DNA from: Linepithema humile
Taxonomy: Eukaryota; Arthropoda; Insecta; Hymenoptera; Formicidae
Assembly: GCF_040581485.1 (NCBI RefSeq)
Contig: NC_090134.1
Coordinates: 17,227,501 to 17,291,500 of the forward strand
Length of the DNA: 64,000 bases
Direction: 5' to 3'
In this document: in pieces, positions 23,901 through 38,951 of the stretch
How positions within the stretch are numbered: the stretch's first letter is position 1
How the letters are laid out: every line of letters starts with the position of its first letter
Program-made: the position numbers and the translations under genes
The notes under the pieces: model-generated
What the model was told of the DNA's origin: nothing
Databases searched by the model: none
What the model saw: the letters and a program-made list of their open reading frames with translations, nothing else

Positions 23901-26900
23901 ACGGAGGAGCCTTGCGAATTCGGCCACGTCGGCCAGGCATAATACCGTTGCTTCCGAATATATCCCGCCGAAGATTGGCCTGAGGATAGAAATTATATGC
24001 CTCGCAGGCGGCCGTTATTGCTTTAATTCGATAACCTGTTTCCTTTTTACGCGTCGATTCTGCTCTCACGACACAGTCGCGGCTGCTCTTTCCCGCCTAT
24101 CGACCCGTTTTTTTCCTGTCCAATCCTATATATCCTTGGTGCCGAAGTGACCAGGTCGGGGGCTCGTGGCCGTGAAAGTTCTCTGTTTCACTCACGTACG
24201 GGCACACCGACGTCACGGCCGCGTTTTGCACGTCCCTCCGGATGGCGCGGCCGGGGGGGAAGCCCCGATCGACGGAATCCGTTTATCCGGCGGCGGGTGC
24301 ACTCGAAGAAAGGGAGAAATTTTCGAAAGCGATGACGAGCCTTTTTCAAGCGCGACGTGGCCACGTTATCTCGCGTTTTATCGCGTCGCGATTCATCCAA
24401 GTTGGCCAGGCGAATAGCGTCAATTAAATCTTAACAGTCGTCAATCTTCGCAGTCGTTGAGTCGTTCGGAATGATGTAGAAATGAAGAGATACACCACTC
24501 GTGTCTCCGCACGGATCTCGTTGCAGTTTTCGTCGAAGAAGACTTCTTCCCCTTTTTCGCGTCCGATAAATTGATTTGTGGACGAGCAAACACTCAGCTC
24601 GCGCTCGCACTACAAACGACGGCGACGACCCCTTTTTCTATTCTGGTGCGTGCAGCATCGACGGCTGCTCCACGTTTGTCCGCGAGTTCTTCATATTAGC
24701 CGCCTCTCTGTTCCGCGCGTGTTTGCAGCCCTCTCGGGGCCGCGCTCTTCCTACGTTCGTCCATCTTCGAGGCCAACGACGCGGGCCCCATTGTTGACCG
24801 ATCCACGGTGAGAGGAGTTTCTAGGAGCGGCGAAGGGTCATTACGCGTTATGCACAACCGAGAAATGATTGACTCACGAGAAAATTGCAGAAAAATGATT
24901 GCGCACGGCTCGCGATCTCGCTCTCGAGTGCGCAAATGTTATAGCGAGTGTTACGTAGCGCCGATCTTCCACGCTATTTAGAAAATTCAATTCTAGAGAC
25001 TATAATTGATTTTATTTCTCGGTTGTTATAAAAGAGGGCATTCAAAAGATCGATGTTCGATGTATCTCACATTGCGAGCGTGTCGAAAAAGATATTTTAC
25101 TAGCTTCGCGTGTGTGACGTCATCGCGCAACGGCGCGGCACACATCAAGCCGAGAGTCATAAATCTAATGCGGTTAATATAAGAATACGATCCCGCGGAA
25201 TATCCATGAACAACGTATTCACCGTTAACCGGAAGCCATATCTGATCCCAGGCAGAAGGTTAACAAGTCACGCATGAAACTCACTGGCGATTTCTAGAGG
25301 TAAGGCCGCGATAAGCGAGCGCTAGACGGATCTCCGTTGTGTCGCATCTCGTAGTTTTTAACGATCACCGGTTTTCGTAATAACCGCACGCACGCGAAAC
25401 CCGCTCTCGACCCCGCGATCAGCTGATTCGTCACGCGTCGAAAGTGCGCGAGAGCCGTGCCGCGGAGCGGACGGTCTCTCCGCGTAAATTAATGCCTCGG
25501 CGCCGGTGCTCTCTTCTCCCAACGCGAACGCGCCAATTATCCTCCGTCCGTGCGTCCCTCCGCAATCGGGAAGGAATATTCTTACTTTCTATATTTACGT
25601 ATTTATGCGCCTCGCAACGCTGTATTCATTCTCATTTTCTCGGATTTGGCATTTGCGCTAACTCTTGCGTCTGGAACTGCTCGATCGAAAACAATGTTGC
25701 TCGCGTGACGTCCGCGTTATTTGTGTTTACGTCGGCTCGCTGCTCGTTCCTTCGATTGCGAGTCAATCATATATCGCATTAATCACGTGTTTCATTCATC
25801 GGCAGAATCCTGAACGTTTTTCCTTCCCCACCTCCCCACCCTTCCGTCAGCAAACCACACACAAACGGTTTCGTAAACGGGTCAGCGGTTAACTGTACGT
25901 CGCTAATGCCGGGAGCGGTTTCTCTCTCCGATCGATGATCAGCGACTAATTGGCCGCTTGTGAAAACGTTCCGACCGCGTTCGTGCGATACGTACGACGA
26001 CGATTGGCGAGTATGTCTCGTCCCGGTGAAAAGATGGTCGCTCTACAAAGTGGGATGCAAACGCGTGGAAGGAACTTTTACTCGCTCCCCAGGAAACGGA
26101 TAATCGCTGGCGAGGGTCTCCGCGCGGAAATCGATTTGCCGTAGCTTCGAGTTTCTTGATTCGCTTCGTTAAAACGGCACGATCTTTCCGATTGCCTCGC
26201 ATCGATGGAATATCAATCACATTTGCGCGCTAATCAAATGTCCGAAATGTTGACAATGACGTAAAAAAATTAAATATTGTACGACATATTTTACTCGATG
26301 TAATTTTAACTTTTTTTTTTATTTATTGGAGCTCTTCAACGTTCACTTTTGCAGCGAAGCGATGCTGCGCGACGTGGTGGCTTTTAGTATAATTAACGGT
26401 ATGTATTGTGATCGGCGTTAATTGTATCCTGCGCGCAGCGTACGTGAAACAATTAGCAGCTGGCCTACATCGGAAAAGTTAGTTGCGATTGCTTACGCTC
26501 GCGTCTTTTGCGTAAATGTCTCGTAAAAGCGACTCCTGAGTCACCCTATTCAAGCGATCGGAAAATAGATTTTCACACGGACACACATGCACAGCTCTCT
26601 GCAGATTCGATTTAGAGAAACAAGTGTTTCCACAATGATCGCTCACTGTACTAGATCGATCACGCTGAAAGTAGTTTACGTCACTTTGACCGATCGATTT
26701 GTCTTCGTAAATTTACGTTCGCTCGCATTTGCGCGTCCTTGACCTGCGATTTTTACTCGCGATCTACAACGCATACGTCATTCGTGGGGCGATTGTTTTC
26801 GCATTCGGCAAAATCCAGTGGCTGACTGAATTATTGACACGCCGTTGACTGAATTTCGCGCCTTTCTCGAGTAAAAGCAAACTGACAACGCCTAATAATT

Positions 26901-29900
26901 GGAAAGTTACCCATGGAAAGCAGTTTATGGAAAGCTACCCTGAGATTACTGTCTTACTAACATTGTTAACGCGCTATGAAATATATTTTTTTTATTCCAA
27001 GTGTGCCACTAACCGGCGGCGCGTAATTGTGTCAATGTAATTTTAAAATGTAATCTCAGGCGTAATTTTCGTGTCATATTCTTGGCGCACTCGTGACACG
27101 CTAAAGATTGATGAAATTTGCTCTCGCGCACGTATCTCGGTCACTTATGGCGGACTCTCCGTCGGCAGATGAGTTATCGCGTTCGACATGGACCGAACGT
27201 TACTCGGGATTCTGAGGATTCCGCGAGCGAGATTGCTCGGCGACGTGAAAAACCGATGGGGATTCCGTTCCGCTAAATGTCGCGTCTCGAGAACTCGCGG
27301 AATTGTAATGCGCCGCTGCCAGCATCATCGCGCTCGTCCTCTCGATCACGGCTGAGCGGAACAGTCATATCCGGATTGATTATTGCGTGAGCTTGTGAGT
27401 CGCGGAATCCAATGCTATTTACGCATGATGCGCAGTTGCAAACATCACCGTCCATTTTAACTAATTTAGAAACGAGATATTCCACGAGCAACAGTCATCT
27501 TACAAATAATTATCCTCGCTTTTATACTCAACTAAAAAATCGACGCGAAAGTAAGATGGTACACTTATGAAAATCTCGTTTTTGTCTGTGGAAGAAGAAG
27601 AGCAGCTGCAGCCGCTGCCCCAAGTCTTTGTGCTGCTGCAAGTTGGCAGGTGTCAGATACGAGATACATCTGCTAACCAGCACGTGTCTCGCCCATCCGT
27701 GTGCGCGTGTGTGCGTACGGCAGGTATACGGCGATCATCCCGCGTGCGCTTCGGCCGAGGCGAGGTCGACGAAACCGTCGACGAGCTGGTGCGGCTGACC
27801 GATCTCCGGGGTCCGTGTGTGCATGCTCGCTCGGGAGGCAAATCTGTTCACCTGCTGCTATCGCTAGGTGCGCCGGGCCCGGCTGCGCGTGCAGCCAGGT
27901 GTCTCGGGAAAAATCGAAAGCCACGAAGTCCTTCGGGTCCGAGATTAAGGTTTGCCCCTGAGCGAGCGTAATGATAGGGTACCCGCGCCGGGTGGATGAG
28001 AGTGTCCAACTTTATTGTGTCCTTTTTTTCTCCCCTCCACGCCTCCCGCGGTATTTATGCGGACGAATTTTGCCGCTCGCTTCGCGACGTTTCGCCCGTG
28101 TTCACTTAAAATCGCGACCGACCGCCAATTTCAATTCCTTTTGGTCATAGAACTCTCACTTGCTAATTTTTTTCTCAACTGCTTGAAACCTGATCCTGAG
28201 AATGTGAATTTCGCAGTAAGATCTTTGTTATCTTCATTATTTATCGAATTCATTTTTTGACTTTTTTATTTATAATAGCTATTATAAATTATTTATAATA
28301 GCTAATATATTTTTATTTGACTGTTATCTATTGTTATTCATCTTTCCGATCTGAAGTTGTTTTACATCTTGCAGTCGCCACGATACAGTGAAATTCGAAA
28401 TTTATCTTCTTTTTTTCCGCTTTTTTTGTTCGTCACAAAGGAGTCCTTCACGAGATATCGAATTTTATGCCGAGATCTTTCGCTCTGTCGAGAGATTCTA
28501 TCAATAATACATTATGTGAATAATCTAAATAGAGCTAACGGGTCTCAGTATCTCTTGCACGTTTAGTTATTGAAATTCGAGTTTTCCTCCTTTTACACTC
28601 TCCTCTTTCTCTTCTCCTCACGGCTGCCCTTTACGTTTTTTTTGCTCCGATTCAAGATTCTCTGCCGAGGGGCGAGCTTCTTCCATTCACGTCGCTCGAT
28701 CCCTCTTTGTCCATTAAGGCTGACCTAAAGCAAAGGGAGTTTCTTCTTAGGTATCAGGCGGGTTTCCTTGAACCGCACAGACCGGAAAATCCGGCCATCT
28801 GTCGAGCGGGCTAATTGGTGGCCATCTGTGGATTAATACAATATTCCGACATTAAAAATAAAATTAATTATTTGTCTGCCACAATTAAAATACAGGAGAG
28901 CAAAATCACGAGAGAGCGTTTTTAATTAACCATGGACGGGTTCGGGAAACAAAGGTTCGTGAAAGTTCTGAGAAATTGATCGGCGATCATTAAAAGCGTT
29001 CATGACTTTCGTCATCGTAGTCATAAATTTTTTTTCGACGTTTTCATGCGCTATTCGTGTCCCCCGTCATAAAACAACCAAAAATACAGCGACGACAGTG
29101 TTTGCGCTGCGCAATCGACACGTTTCAATAGGTGATATCGATTTTCGGAGAACGCGCCGTTGCGTAGATACGTACATTGACCTATCATCCTCGCATTGTG
29201 ACCCAAGGTTGTCCACCGATACGACATTGACAATGGTGAGAACAGGTCTAACGAACGTACTGCATCGTCCCGTGACTTCCTGTCCGGCCTGTGTCATAGA
29301 TTTGTATTCTCAGCTCACGCTTAGCATTAAAATCACGTAGTAGCAGAAGATAAAATGAGATAACCGCATTATAAGCTTCATTATTTTTTTTAGTTTTATT
29401 AAAAAAAAATATTTTAGCATATACAAGTAATGATGAATTTAATATTTCCCACAATTATTTTACAAATAATAATTTATTTAATCTGCATTGTAATTGAGAT
29501 TCCAAAATTTTTGTTACGTTACGTAAACACGTCATTATTCGTATCGACTCGCCTCGATGTTAGAAAATAGAATGGCACCAAGCGTCCGCTAATTGGAGAT
29601 TCATTTAACGATACAAATCTTGGCTCGGTACTCACCTGGATGGAAATCTCGTTGTTAGACCTAATTTCCATTGTTGAGCCGGTGGAGCAGTCTGCAACGG
29701 ACTTTCCACCGGCGCGCCTGATGCGATCGCGTCGGTTCTTGACCGCGTTCCTTATGCAACGGTCCGTTTTTTTTACAAGATCTCCAGGGTCACCCTCCAA
29801 TTAGACATCGATATGTAATTATAGGCTCGCGTATAATTAGGGGCGGGCACGCCGGCCTAAGAATACATCGATTTCTGTCACTGCGCACTAGCCGCGGGGG

Positions 29901-32900
29901 TCACTGCACCGTTTATAAACGTCCCGTGGAGATCCTGATGGCAAATTATAAATCGTCTGTAATGAGTGCGCCGCCTTTAAACCGTTACGGGCTCTCGCAG
30001 TTAATTCTCTTCTCCGGGCTCTCCGCTGCTCTTTTTGCCAACGTCGAGAGGAAGAGTTCTTGCGATACACCTCGAATCGAATACCTACATCGTGTGTGAA
30101 AACATAGCCGCGTGTTTTGCGCGGTTTCCGTTCGGTTGATTAATTTGTTCTTCTTTTTCCTCGAGTTTTTGCGTGAACTGATATTATGATTTTTATGATG
30201 TACGGGAATATGCGCGTTTGAACGCGCATCGTGCCACATTTGCAGCGAGGCGAATCTACCGCGTTCTCCATTGTCCGGCTAACGAGACGGCACTTCAATT
30301 ATTCTCACATTGTTTTGCAAAAACCGTCACCGGCCGTCCGATTATTTTCCGACGCGCCGACCGTCGTCGGTTTTCTGCACGTTCTATTCGTTATTTACGC
30401 GCGAAAGCGCGCCGCGACGCGACGCGTCGATATCTCCTCACTCCTTCGTGTTCCGCTGGCCTGATTCCGTTCGCCCGCGAAAACTGCATTATTTATCCGC
30501 ATCGAGGTTTGTTTCCACGAATCGATTACATCGGGATCATTGCGGAGTATTGAAATGCTCTTTCAAATATACTATTTTGACAAAGAATCGACGCGTTTCA
30601 CAGCAAAACTTCCCACGTGATAAAAATGTTATATTTTGTTGACGAGGAGATAAAGAAGGGATAGAAATATCACGATGTAAAAACTGTTTCGTTTAAAAAA
30701 ATCCATGTCTTAAATGTCACAGACTAATATTTTCCGAAGCTAAATGTCACGGATCTAGAATTATTTCACCGCAGAGCGTCGACTTTTTGTCAAAACAATA
30801 TATAGAATAAGTTTAAAAGTTTACGAAACTATTTTGAAAAATTATATACAAGGAAAAGAAATGAGACTGTATGACTGTATCACGGGATTATTAATAGCGG
30901 ACTCCAGGTCTCATCTGAGAGAATCTCAGAATGAATGAGAACAGAGTGTCCAGAATGATAATCGCTCGCGGCGTCATTTCTTCGCCGAGTGTTATCGGTC
31001 GCTTATCGCGAGCGCTCGCTTGCGGCATGCATACGTTCGAGCGATGCGCATCCGCCACACGTGTCCCGTCAACACCGACGCACGACTCTTGCGCCCGAAG
31101 CCACCCACGTTAGCGCTTTGTCTCCGATTACTGAATCGCGTGTTTAGTCTGTGGAAGAGAGAGAGAGAAAGAGAGTGTGTGAAGTGAGCGAGATGGATTG
31201 CGGTGGTAGGCGAAAAAATAGACGAGTCGAAAAGGAGGCTGCCACCATCGCGCCGGATGGTGTATCGAAATAATTGAGAGACGAAGCGCGTCGAATGCCG
31301 TCGAGATAGTGGGGACGGAACTTCGCGTGAACGTCAGATAATTAGTTTTTATTTTCACTTCGCGATGGCCTTAATACAGCCGCGAGGATGCGGGTCAGTT
31401 AATTGATAATTGTGTTTTCAAGCGCGAATGCACTGATGGATAGCTCCTTCGGCGAAGTCGCCCGGGATGGGAAAACGCATCTCGCGTTTTCTGCAATAAG
31501 CAGGACGCTCGCTAAGGACGGTTCGGCTATAATTATGAATGTTACATGCATTCGTGTATAAAATCGCCAGCGCGATGTATTGTAATAAACTTTACACGGG
31601 AGACTGATAATCGAATTATTAATATCAAAACGCTTATAATTACATTGCTTTTGTTATATAATTATAAATATAGTTATTATTAAAGGTCTGCACACGCGCC
31701 AGCTCGCTATAAAGAGCCATCCGCTCCTTCTGATTACAGAGTCCTGGAACGTTGCACAAAGATGTTGGCGGCGCTGGTACGAAGGTCAGCGAGAAAACGG
31801 TCGGTGGCGTCGGCACGGCGACCCTCACCACGCTCTCCTCCATTAATAACGCGTCCAACACCGGCCGCAACAAAAACAACCCCGTATCTCACGAGGTAAG
31901 CCACAACGCTGCAACTAGGGGGGAGGGGGGGGGGAGGGGGGCGACGGGAGAGGAAGGAAAGAAAGAAAGAGAGAGACGAGATCACCGCGTATTGATCATA
32001 GCCGGACGATACGTCATCCGAGGCCCCGCAGATGACTTCGATAATTAACCGGTCCTGCGCTTGGATTTATTGCCCATTAATCCGTTCGCATTCACCGGGC
32101 GTGCGCGCGCCCGCGAGGAATCGGCCCGGCCCGATCTTTCCGCCTCGCGATATCTATACGGTCTCCGGCGCGCTTGTGTGTCTGTTTCTCGCACAGGCAC
32201 ACGACATTATTCAGTGCATGACTTATTGGACGCAGCATGAAGTACCGTTCGCAGTTTAGTTCTACTTTTGCCGTTGTCGCTGCGCATAAATGGAGAGCCG
32301 AGCGCGCACCTCCCGCATGATAAGCGCTTGGTCGAAATTTTCCCGCGCCACGCCTCTTCTCGCCGGTATACTCTCCAAGTTTCCAATCTCACGCTTCTAT
32401 ATTTTAGAAATACCGATAGTTTCCGATAGAGCTCGGTGTTTATTTGCGCAAATCAGAAAGAGAATAGAATGGATTGCGCGGTGAACGTTGACCAGCGCGT
32501 TAACCGCGAACGAAACCTCTTTGCTCGCGCCTTTGTTCGAGAGCACGCGATGCGAAAGCGAAACCCGCGCGCGGGATATAAAAAGGCTTGTTCGCTGACG
32601 CGATCCGGGCATCGTTCGCACGTGTCGACTGTTATCACAGGGCACAATGTGAGCGCGGGCGCCGTCGCGCTCGTAGAATTTTATTGACCATTGTTAACGA
32701 GGAAAATTGCCGGCGTAGTTTGCGCGCGCGCGCGCTCGCGTATCTGTATATGTTTATCGGGTTTTTATCGAGTACCTGTATAAATTTATGGAGTAGAATT
32801 TCGCTGCAACGGCGTCAGTATCGGCGGCGATCGCGGCGAAACCCGCCGCGCGGCTCGCCGCGATTTTTCTTAACGGTTTTATCAGCGATTTACGAGGTGG

Positions 32901-35900
32901 CGAGGGGAGGGAAACCGCGGAAAGAGAGAAACCGGCCGCCGTGTGCGGACTCGCTCGCGACGCTACTCGGATGGAACTAATTGAAAATTGTTGCCGTCGG
33001 CTACCTGTTAAGTCGCGATAAATCGTGTCCCCGACGTCGGGTCGTGCGCGCTCGCTTGCGATTGTCTCTTGTTCCGTTGCGGTTTTGGCGATCGCTCTCG
33101 CGAAACGGTAGTTTCTCGCGCTTGATTTCGCCGTTTCTCGGCGCACCGTTTCCTTGTTGCGCTATCGTATCTCTGACGCAATTACAAATAGTCCGAATTA
33201 AAATTGACATTTTAATAAGCATGTGAAAAGTCCGACAACTCACTGTTATTTTCCTTCCTCGCTGAGCAATCTTCATTTACTTATTTGAGTTGACACTTTA
33301 CAAAGTAAAATGCGCTTATTAGAATCGCGTACTCGCGATCTCGCGCGATATCGTCATCGCGTCCGCGACTCTCAGTCGATCGCTTTATTCGTCGCGCATT
33401 AATCGTCCCGCCAAACACTCATTAAGAGACAGAGAGATTCTTTTCTTCGCGGCCGGTGTCGTCACCGGCTAATCCGTTCGTTCGCGCCGGTATTACGCCT
33501 GTCGCGGCCTCGATTCCGCCGCTGTATCATTTCTTGCACCTCCGTGACGCGAATCGCCGCGTCATCGTCGTTTGTCTCCTTTAATGCCCCGCCGCGTTTT
33601 TTCGCGGGTCTATTACGTGACCGAGACGATTGAATTTCGTTGCGCTCGCGTTGCGCAATGCGTTCGCGATCCTTCATGCGATGCGTGCCGCTGTCAGGAG
33701 CGATTTGTATATATACGCAAGAACCGTTCTCGCACACAAAGCCGTGTGCATACAAAGAAAAACTTTTTACCCCGCGGCTCCGCGGTCCGTGCACTTAATG
33801 CGCTGATGTTTTACATGCGCCTGTGAGAGAGAGAAACACACGCAAGCGATACACACGGACGCGGTTCACCGTTACTCGCTTGCATGCAGCGCGCATGTAT
33901 TGCCCTGCGGTCTATTGAGCTCCCGAACTAATTCATACATGAATTTAGAAAGTCCAGCGGGCGGGATTGGCAGCTAATTGTTGTATCGCGCTCTTGTGCA
34001 ACCGCGGCGGGCGCGAAAGCCAACACTCGCCTCCACAGTTACCGTCATTCTGTAAAACGAAGGCGCTCATTAGCTAACCGGCCCGAGGCGCGGATTGACG
34101 CGCCCGCTCGTTGTTGCGTTTAGTCGAGAGTGTAATTATTATGCGGCTTTCACGTCTCCTCTCATTGATTTGTTAATTTTCCTCGGTGACTCTCTTAGGC
34201 TCCGCAGTCGTCATTTGTTGATAATATTAAAATTTATTCGATACTTTTGTATCAATGACCTTTTGATGAACGATAACGCACAAGTGTTCAATAATAACAA
34301 GAGTAACGAAGTGTGGGCATCAATAGCTCAATAGATATTGATCGTTGGAGTCTTAGATGATTATGAAAGCCCTCCTTTGGCAATCCCGAGGGACATCTTG
34401 AACGTAAATGGCTCGTATAGACGGTGCCCTTTCCGGAACGAGGCGTGACTCACGTCTCTCTGAGACATCGAGTGGCGTGTCGTAACAGAGATAAAAGTCG
34501 TACTACTCATAATATACCGGGAATATTATAAATATCGGCCGAACGGAAACCGCAGACGGTGCATGATTCAAGCTAAATTTTTTCTCAACTCTTTATCAAA
34601 AAGCAATCTTTAATCTACTTGATGGATTGTGGAAATTATGCGATTAGTATCGCGTATATCTCTGCGACATAATCTTATAGTGTAATCTATAGTTTACAAA
34701 TATTGTGCGCAGCACGGACTTACGTAAAAGAGCCTGCGATATTCGCCGCCGTGATAATTCATACGCAACTCGGATAGGTTTACATCTTGCGCGGAATGAT
34801 AGATCGTGTAAGATAACGCACGAAATAACTCACTGTATATCTGTATATTCGATCGACGCATCGGCTGGCGATGCGTAGTCCGCGAGAGATTAATTATTAT
34901 TATTGATTCGAGTTCAGTTGAAACGAATTTTGTTGTTTGCACACACGCATTGGCAACGAACGCCAATGCAATTTGATCCAAACATGCAACATTATCCGTG
35001 CAAGTTTTGCGTATGTGCTCTTCAAAATCCCTGAGCGTATGACGATGCGAAGAAACGCTCGGCTATGCTATGTAATTGCATATGTGGTCCGCGCAAAGTT
35101 TGTACACCGATGATTGTTTCGGATTTCCTCGTTGACATGCATCATATGGCATGTATGGTTGCGCTGGCGATCAAAATTGCGGCGTCCAATTACGATATGG
35201 GGCGATCCGTTGTGTCTAACATATTCGTGATAATTTATGCGGAAATAAATTTCGTCGCGTCGACAGTTCGCTTTTAAATTTATTGCCGTCCGTAATCGAA
35301 GCCGAACGTTGAATATCGAAATATAGTTGAATATTTAATGAATTTTCCGCGCTGTCCAATAATAAAAATCAAATTTGCGCCGAGCAAACAATTCGCAGGG
35401 AAATTTTAATTTCAAGAGAAAATTTTATAACCCGCTCATTTTGTCTTCATTGTTCATTTCGCGTTATTTTACACAATGCGCGATAATTAATCGTTAGTAA
35501 ACTTTATTCGGCTATTCCATTTCGCTCCGTCACGCAAAAAGTTTAAATTCGCAACTTACGGCGGCCGAATTTTTCGGAGATCTCGGACGATCGACAGACG
35601 GCGAGGGAGTAATTGGAAACGCAGACGGCGTCCTCCTGTCGTCACCGTCGCCGTTAATTAAATCTGCGGTACTTAAGCGTCGCGTGCGCTCTGACGTCGA
35701 GTCGAAAGATGGTCGATTGTTTGCGATTCGCGGCTGCGTTTAAACGCGACATCAAGGATTCAGTGCGTGAGTTAATATAGTCGCGCCGTGCTACAATAGC
35801 GAGATCCGCCGTGCAAACACGAACGTCATGCGACCATAAGAAGCCTTAGCGGGAACCGTAAGCGTGCAACAAGGCGGTGTAACCCGATCGCCTCGCATTG

Positions 35901-38900
35901 TATCTCGGATTTCGCGATCGCATAAATACGCTACCCGCGGGCTACTTTCGATGTTAACGATCCTAGGCAAAAGTAACACAACGCCGAGCGCACAGGCGTG
36001 TGCGTTCCCCCCCGCTCGAACTCGTCTTGTAAACCGGCGCCGCTCTCGACTCCGTTGGGGGTGTAAAACCAAGGGCGACAGGTGGAGTGGGGGCAATTGC
36101 CGTCAATATCGACATTGAGGGAAACGACATAATGATCGGTTCTCCTGCCGCGTGAGTATCGGCTATTAGGGTTTATGACCGCTAAATAGAGCGATCTTCG
36201 TACTTGAGGTAATTTTGCTAAACGACGACGTTTGCTTCTTGGCGTGCTTCGCAGTCGCGCGCGGCTTAAAATATGAAATATATTTCGAGTGGGACGCCCG
36301 TGTGTTCCTTGAGAGAAACTCCGGCTTATCCTTTTCTCTCCGCGCCGCTCTTGTGTAATACACGTGTAACATCTTCTGTTCTATTGTTAATATGATATTC
36401 TCTCACCTCCGTCCTGCAATTTATTCTTGCGCGCGCACTCGTGGACGGTTAGGTATGCGAACGAGCATAAAGATCCATCGTCGGGTAAGAATTGAGACAC
36501 AATTCCGTATTTGATAATTATCCCCGCCGCGTACTTGTTAGGCGGGAGACAATGCGACGCCTTTATGTCACCGCAAACAATTGGCGATATCACCGGTGTT
36601 CATTATAGCTCGCTTGCGATCCTCCTGCTTTGCAGCCAGGAGGCATGAAATACGTCTTTCGCTTTCTACGAAGCAATTTGCCGCAATGGAAAATATATAT
36701 TCAATTGACGCGTTAAGCGAGAAGGAGTCAACAAGATTTCCACAGAGATTTTCTTCTCTGAGGCTGCAATTTAATTAAAATCATTTTGCTTTCAAATGTT
36801 TTATTTTAATTTAATCGAGCTGAATAATTCAACCTCTCTTAACTTAATTAACATCAGAATGTAATGAATGAAAAATAGATATGGCTCCTAATTTTAAAAT
36901 TAATCGTCGTGCATTTGCATTCCGTGAAAACACCAATTTTTTTTGCAAATTATATGGACGAGACTTCACATTGACAGAATCGGGAATAAAGTTTCGTGCT
37001 TTCCAGCTGAAACACGGACTGCGCAAACAGTTGTGCGATCAACCACGTATCGCTCGCCTCGTCGAATCTCATCGTCGGCCACGCGGAAACGCATAGCTGA
37101 CACAGGCGAATACATACACTCATACACGCGTCGAAGTACCGTTATTTCCATACGCACTTTGACTCCGTACGCCGCCCATGCATATGTGGGTCTCGGGTAG
37201 TTACAGCTATGCTAATGGAAATATCCGTTTATCCATTCGATTATAAGCTCGCCGTTGTGCGTTTCGCAAACGCGCGCGCGCGCGCTCGTGTCAGCGTGCG
37301 CGAATCGGTATGGGTGACGATGATAATGAGAGACCGTGTATCGCCGACACTATTAACGGCAATTGTCCCGGTTGCCAGGAAAGCGACATTAACGGACATC
37401 GATTCGTATACCGACCTAGAATTGCCGGTTCCGCACGACGTTCCCTTATCGTCGGGCTTTAATTTCGGAGTGAATTTCGATTTGGAACAATAAATTACAC
37501 TTGCGGATAGAGCGTTTTGAAAGTCTATTATACCTTGCGTCTCGAGTATCGTGACGGAACACGGAGAATGAATTAAGAGAACAATCGTATATCCCTTTGG
37601 CACAAAGTTGAAGACTCCCAGACAGCGGGGATGTATCTTTCCGGTAATTCATACAGGAACAACACCCGTGTTTGTAATTGCCTTTCCTTATTCTCTCGCC
37701 GTCGCCCCGGGCGACGAAATCCCATCCGCGCGCGTAGCGAAGACAAGCCGCGGCTAATTCCCGGCGTTTACAATTTTCGATGATTCGCGCGAGAGCGAAA
37801 CGCGCGCGACTATCGCACTTGTGCGCGACCGTATAATCGGCCTGGGTATAAATATTCATTAGGCGGTTCAATTATAAGACCACCAGCTGCGCTATCGGTG
37901 CGCGGATGTGTTAGGTGCTAAACAAGTATCGCGCGTTCGCCGGCGATCGCAAGAGGAGCGACGGGAGCGCGCACTCGTGTACGCGCCGGCCCCGGCGACA
38001 AAAGGACGATGAACTGTACCAGTAGCTTCGCGCGGTCCCACAGGCCGCGACCGACGGTCGCACCGAGATAACCGGTTTCGACTATCAGTGAAATTGTCAC
38101 TGTATACCTGGTTTATACACCGACGCTGCGCGCACAACTGTGCGCCCACGCGCGCATATGTCTGGACTGGGAAAAAATACTCGCAAATAGAATTTTATTA
38201 ATATCTTTAAATTCGCAATTTAATATTTTTGATCTCGATGAAATAATCTTTCTTGTGGAATTGAAATTTTTTAATGAAAATAGATATTTGCATCGTATTA
38301 AAAAAATGTTCGATTTTATTTTACTTTTATGAGATGCGCGATCGTGTTTCTATTTTTACGATCTGAAATAATCATTTGTAGATTTTACTGTGATTTTCTT
38401 TCGCATTCTTCGAAATCACGGCTCCGTGAACTATTATACGTAACTTTCTACAACCAATTATATTAACGCGGCTGTTTCACCGAATTCCTTTTATTTTCTA
38501 GAGCGAAAACTGTTTCGTTTAGCGGCTTCCATATGATTTACACGATTTTGTGCAAGAAAATGATCGAAGCCACATCCCGTTGATTAAAATACAATAATTT
38601 CCGCCTCTTTGCATATCCCTACGTATAATTATCGCCCATCACAATTTCGTGGCATGCGCACAATCGTGCCTATTCTCGGTATCGGAGCAAGAAGAACGCG
38701 GGCAAGAACCAGGAGTAGCCGCTGGCCGATATTAATATCGTTCCACCTTATACCGAAGAAACGTTCTCGGGTCATGCGTGGTCCCGTTAGCGTTCGAGGG
38801 GGATCACGGAGGGTTAATGGAGCCGTTCTGACGATTCGCCGCCGATTCTCGATCGTTAAAGACTGATAATAAGTCAGGGTCGCCATTAAACTCGCCTCGC

Positions 38901-38909
38901 GGCGGCGCG

Positions 38910-38951
<42 letters not shown>

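Noticed and set aside
28741..28770. Acceptor-like TTTCTTCTTAG followed by GTATCA as a second recursive splice site
   Set aside because: The abutting donor is poor (GTATCA) and the following phase-0 frame hits a stop within seven codons.
37209..37493. 94-codon + strand frame in Dyrk2 intron 2
   Set aside because: Its composition is fairly ordinary, but it crosses a CG simple repeat (Ala-Arg run) and has no acceptor, donor or homology. Also considered and left out: frames at 35065-35277 and 40915-41226.
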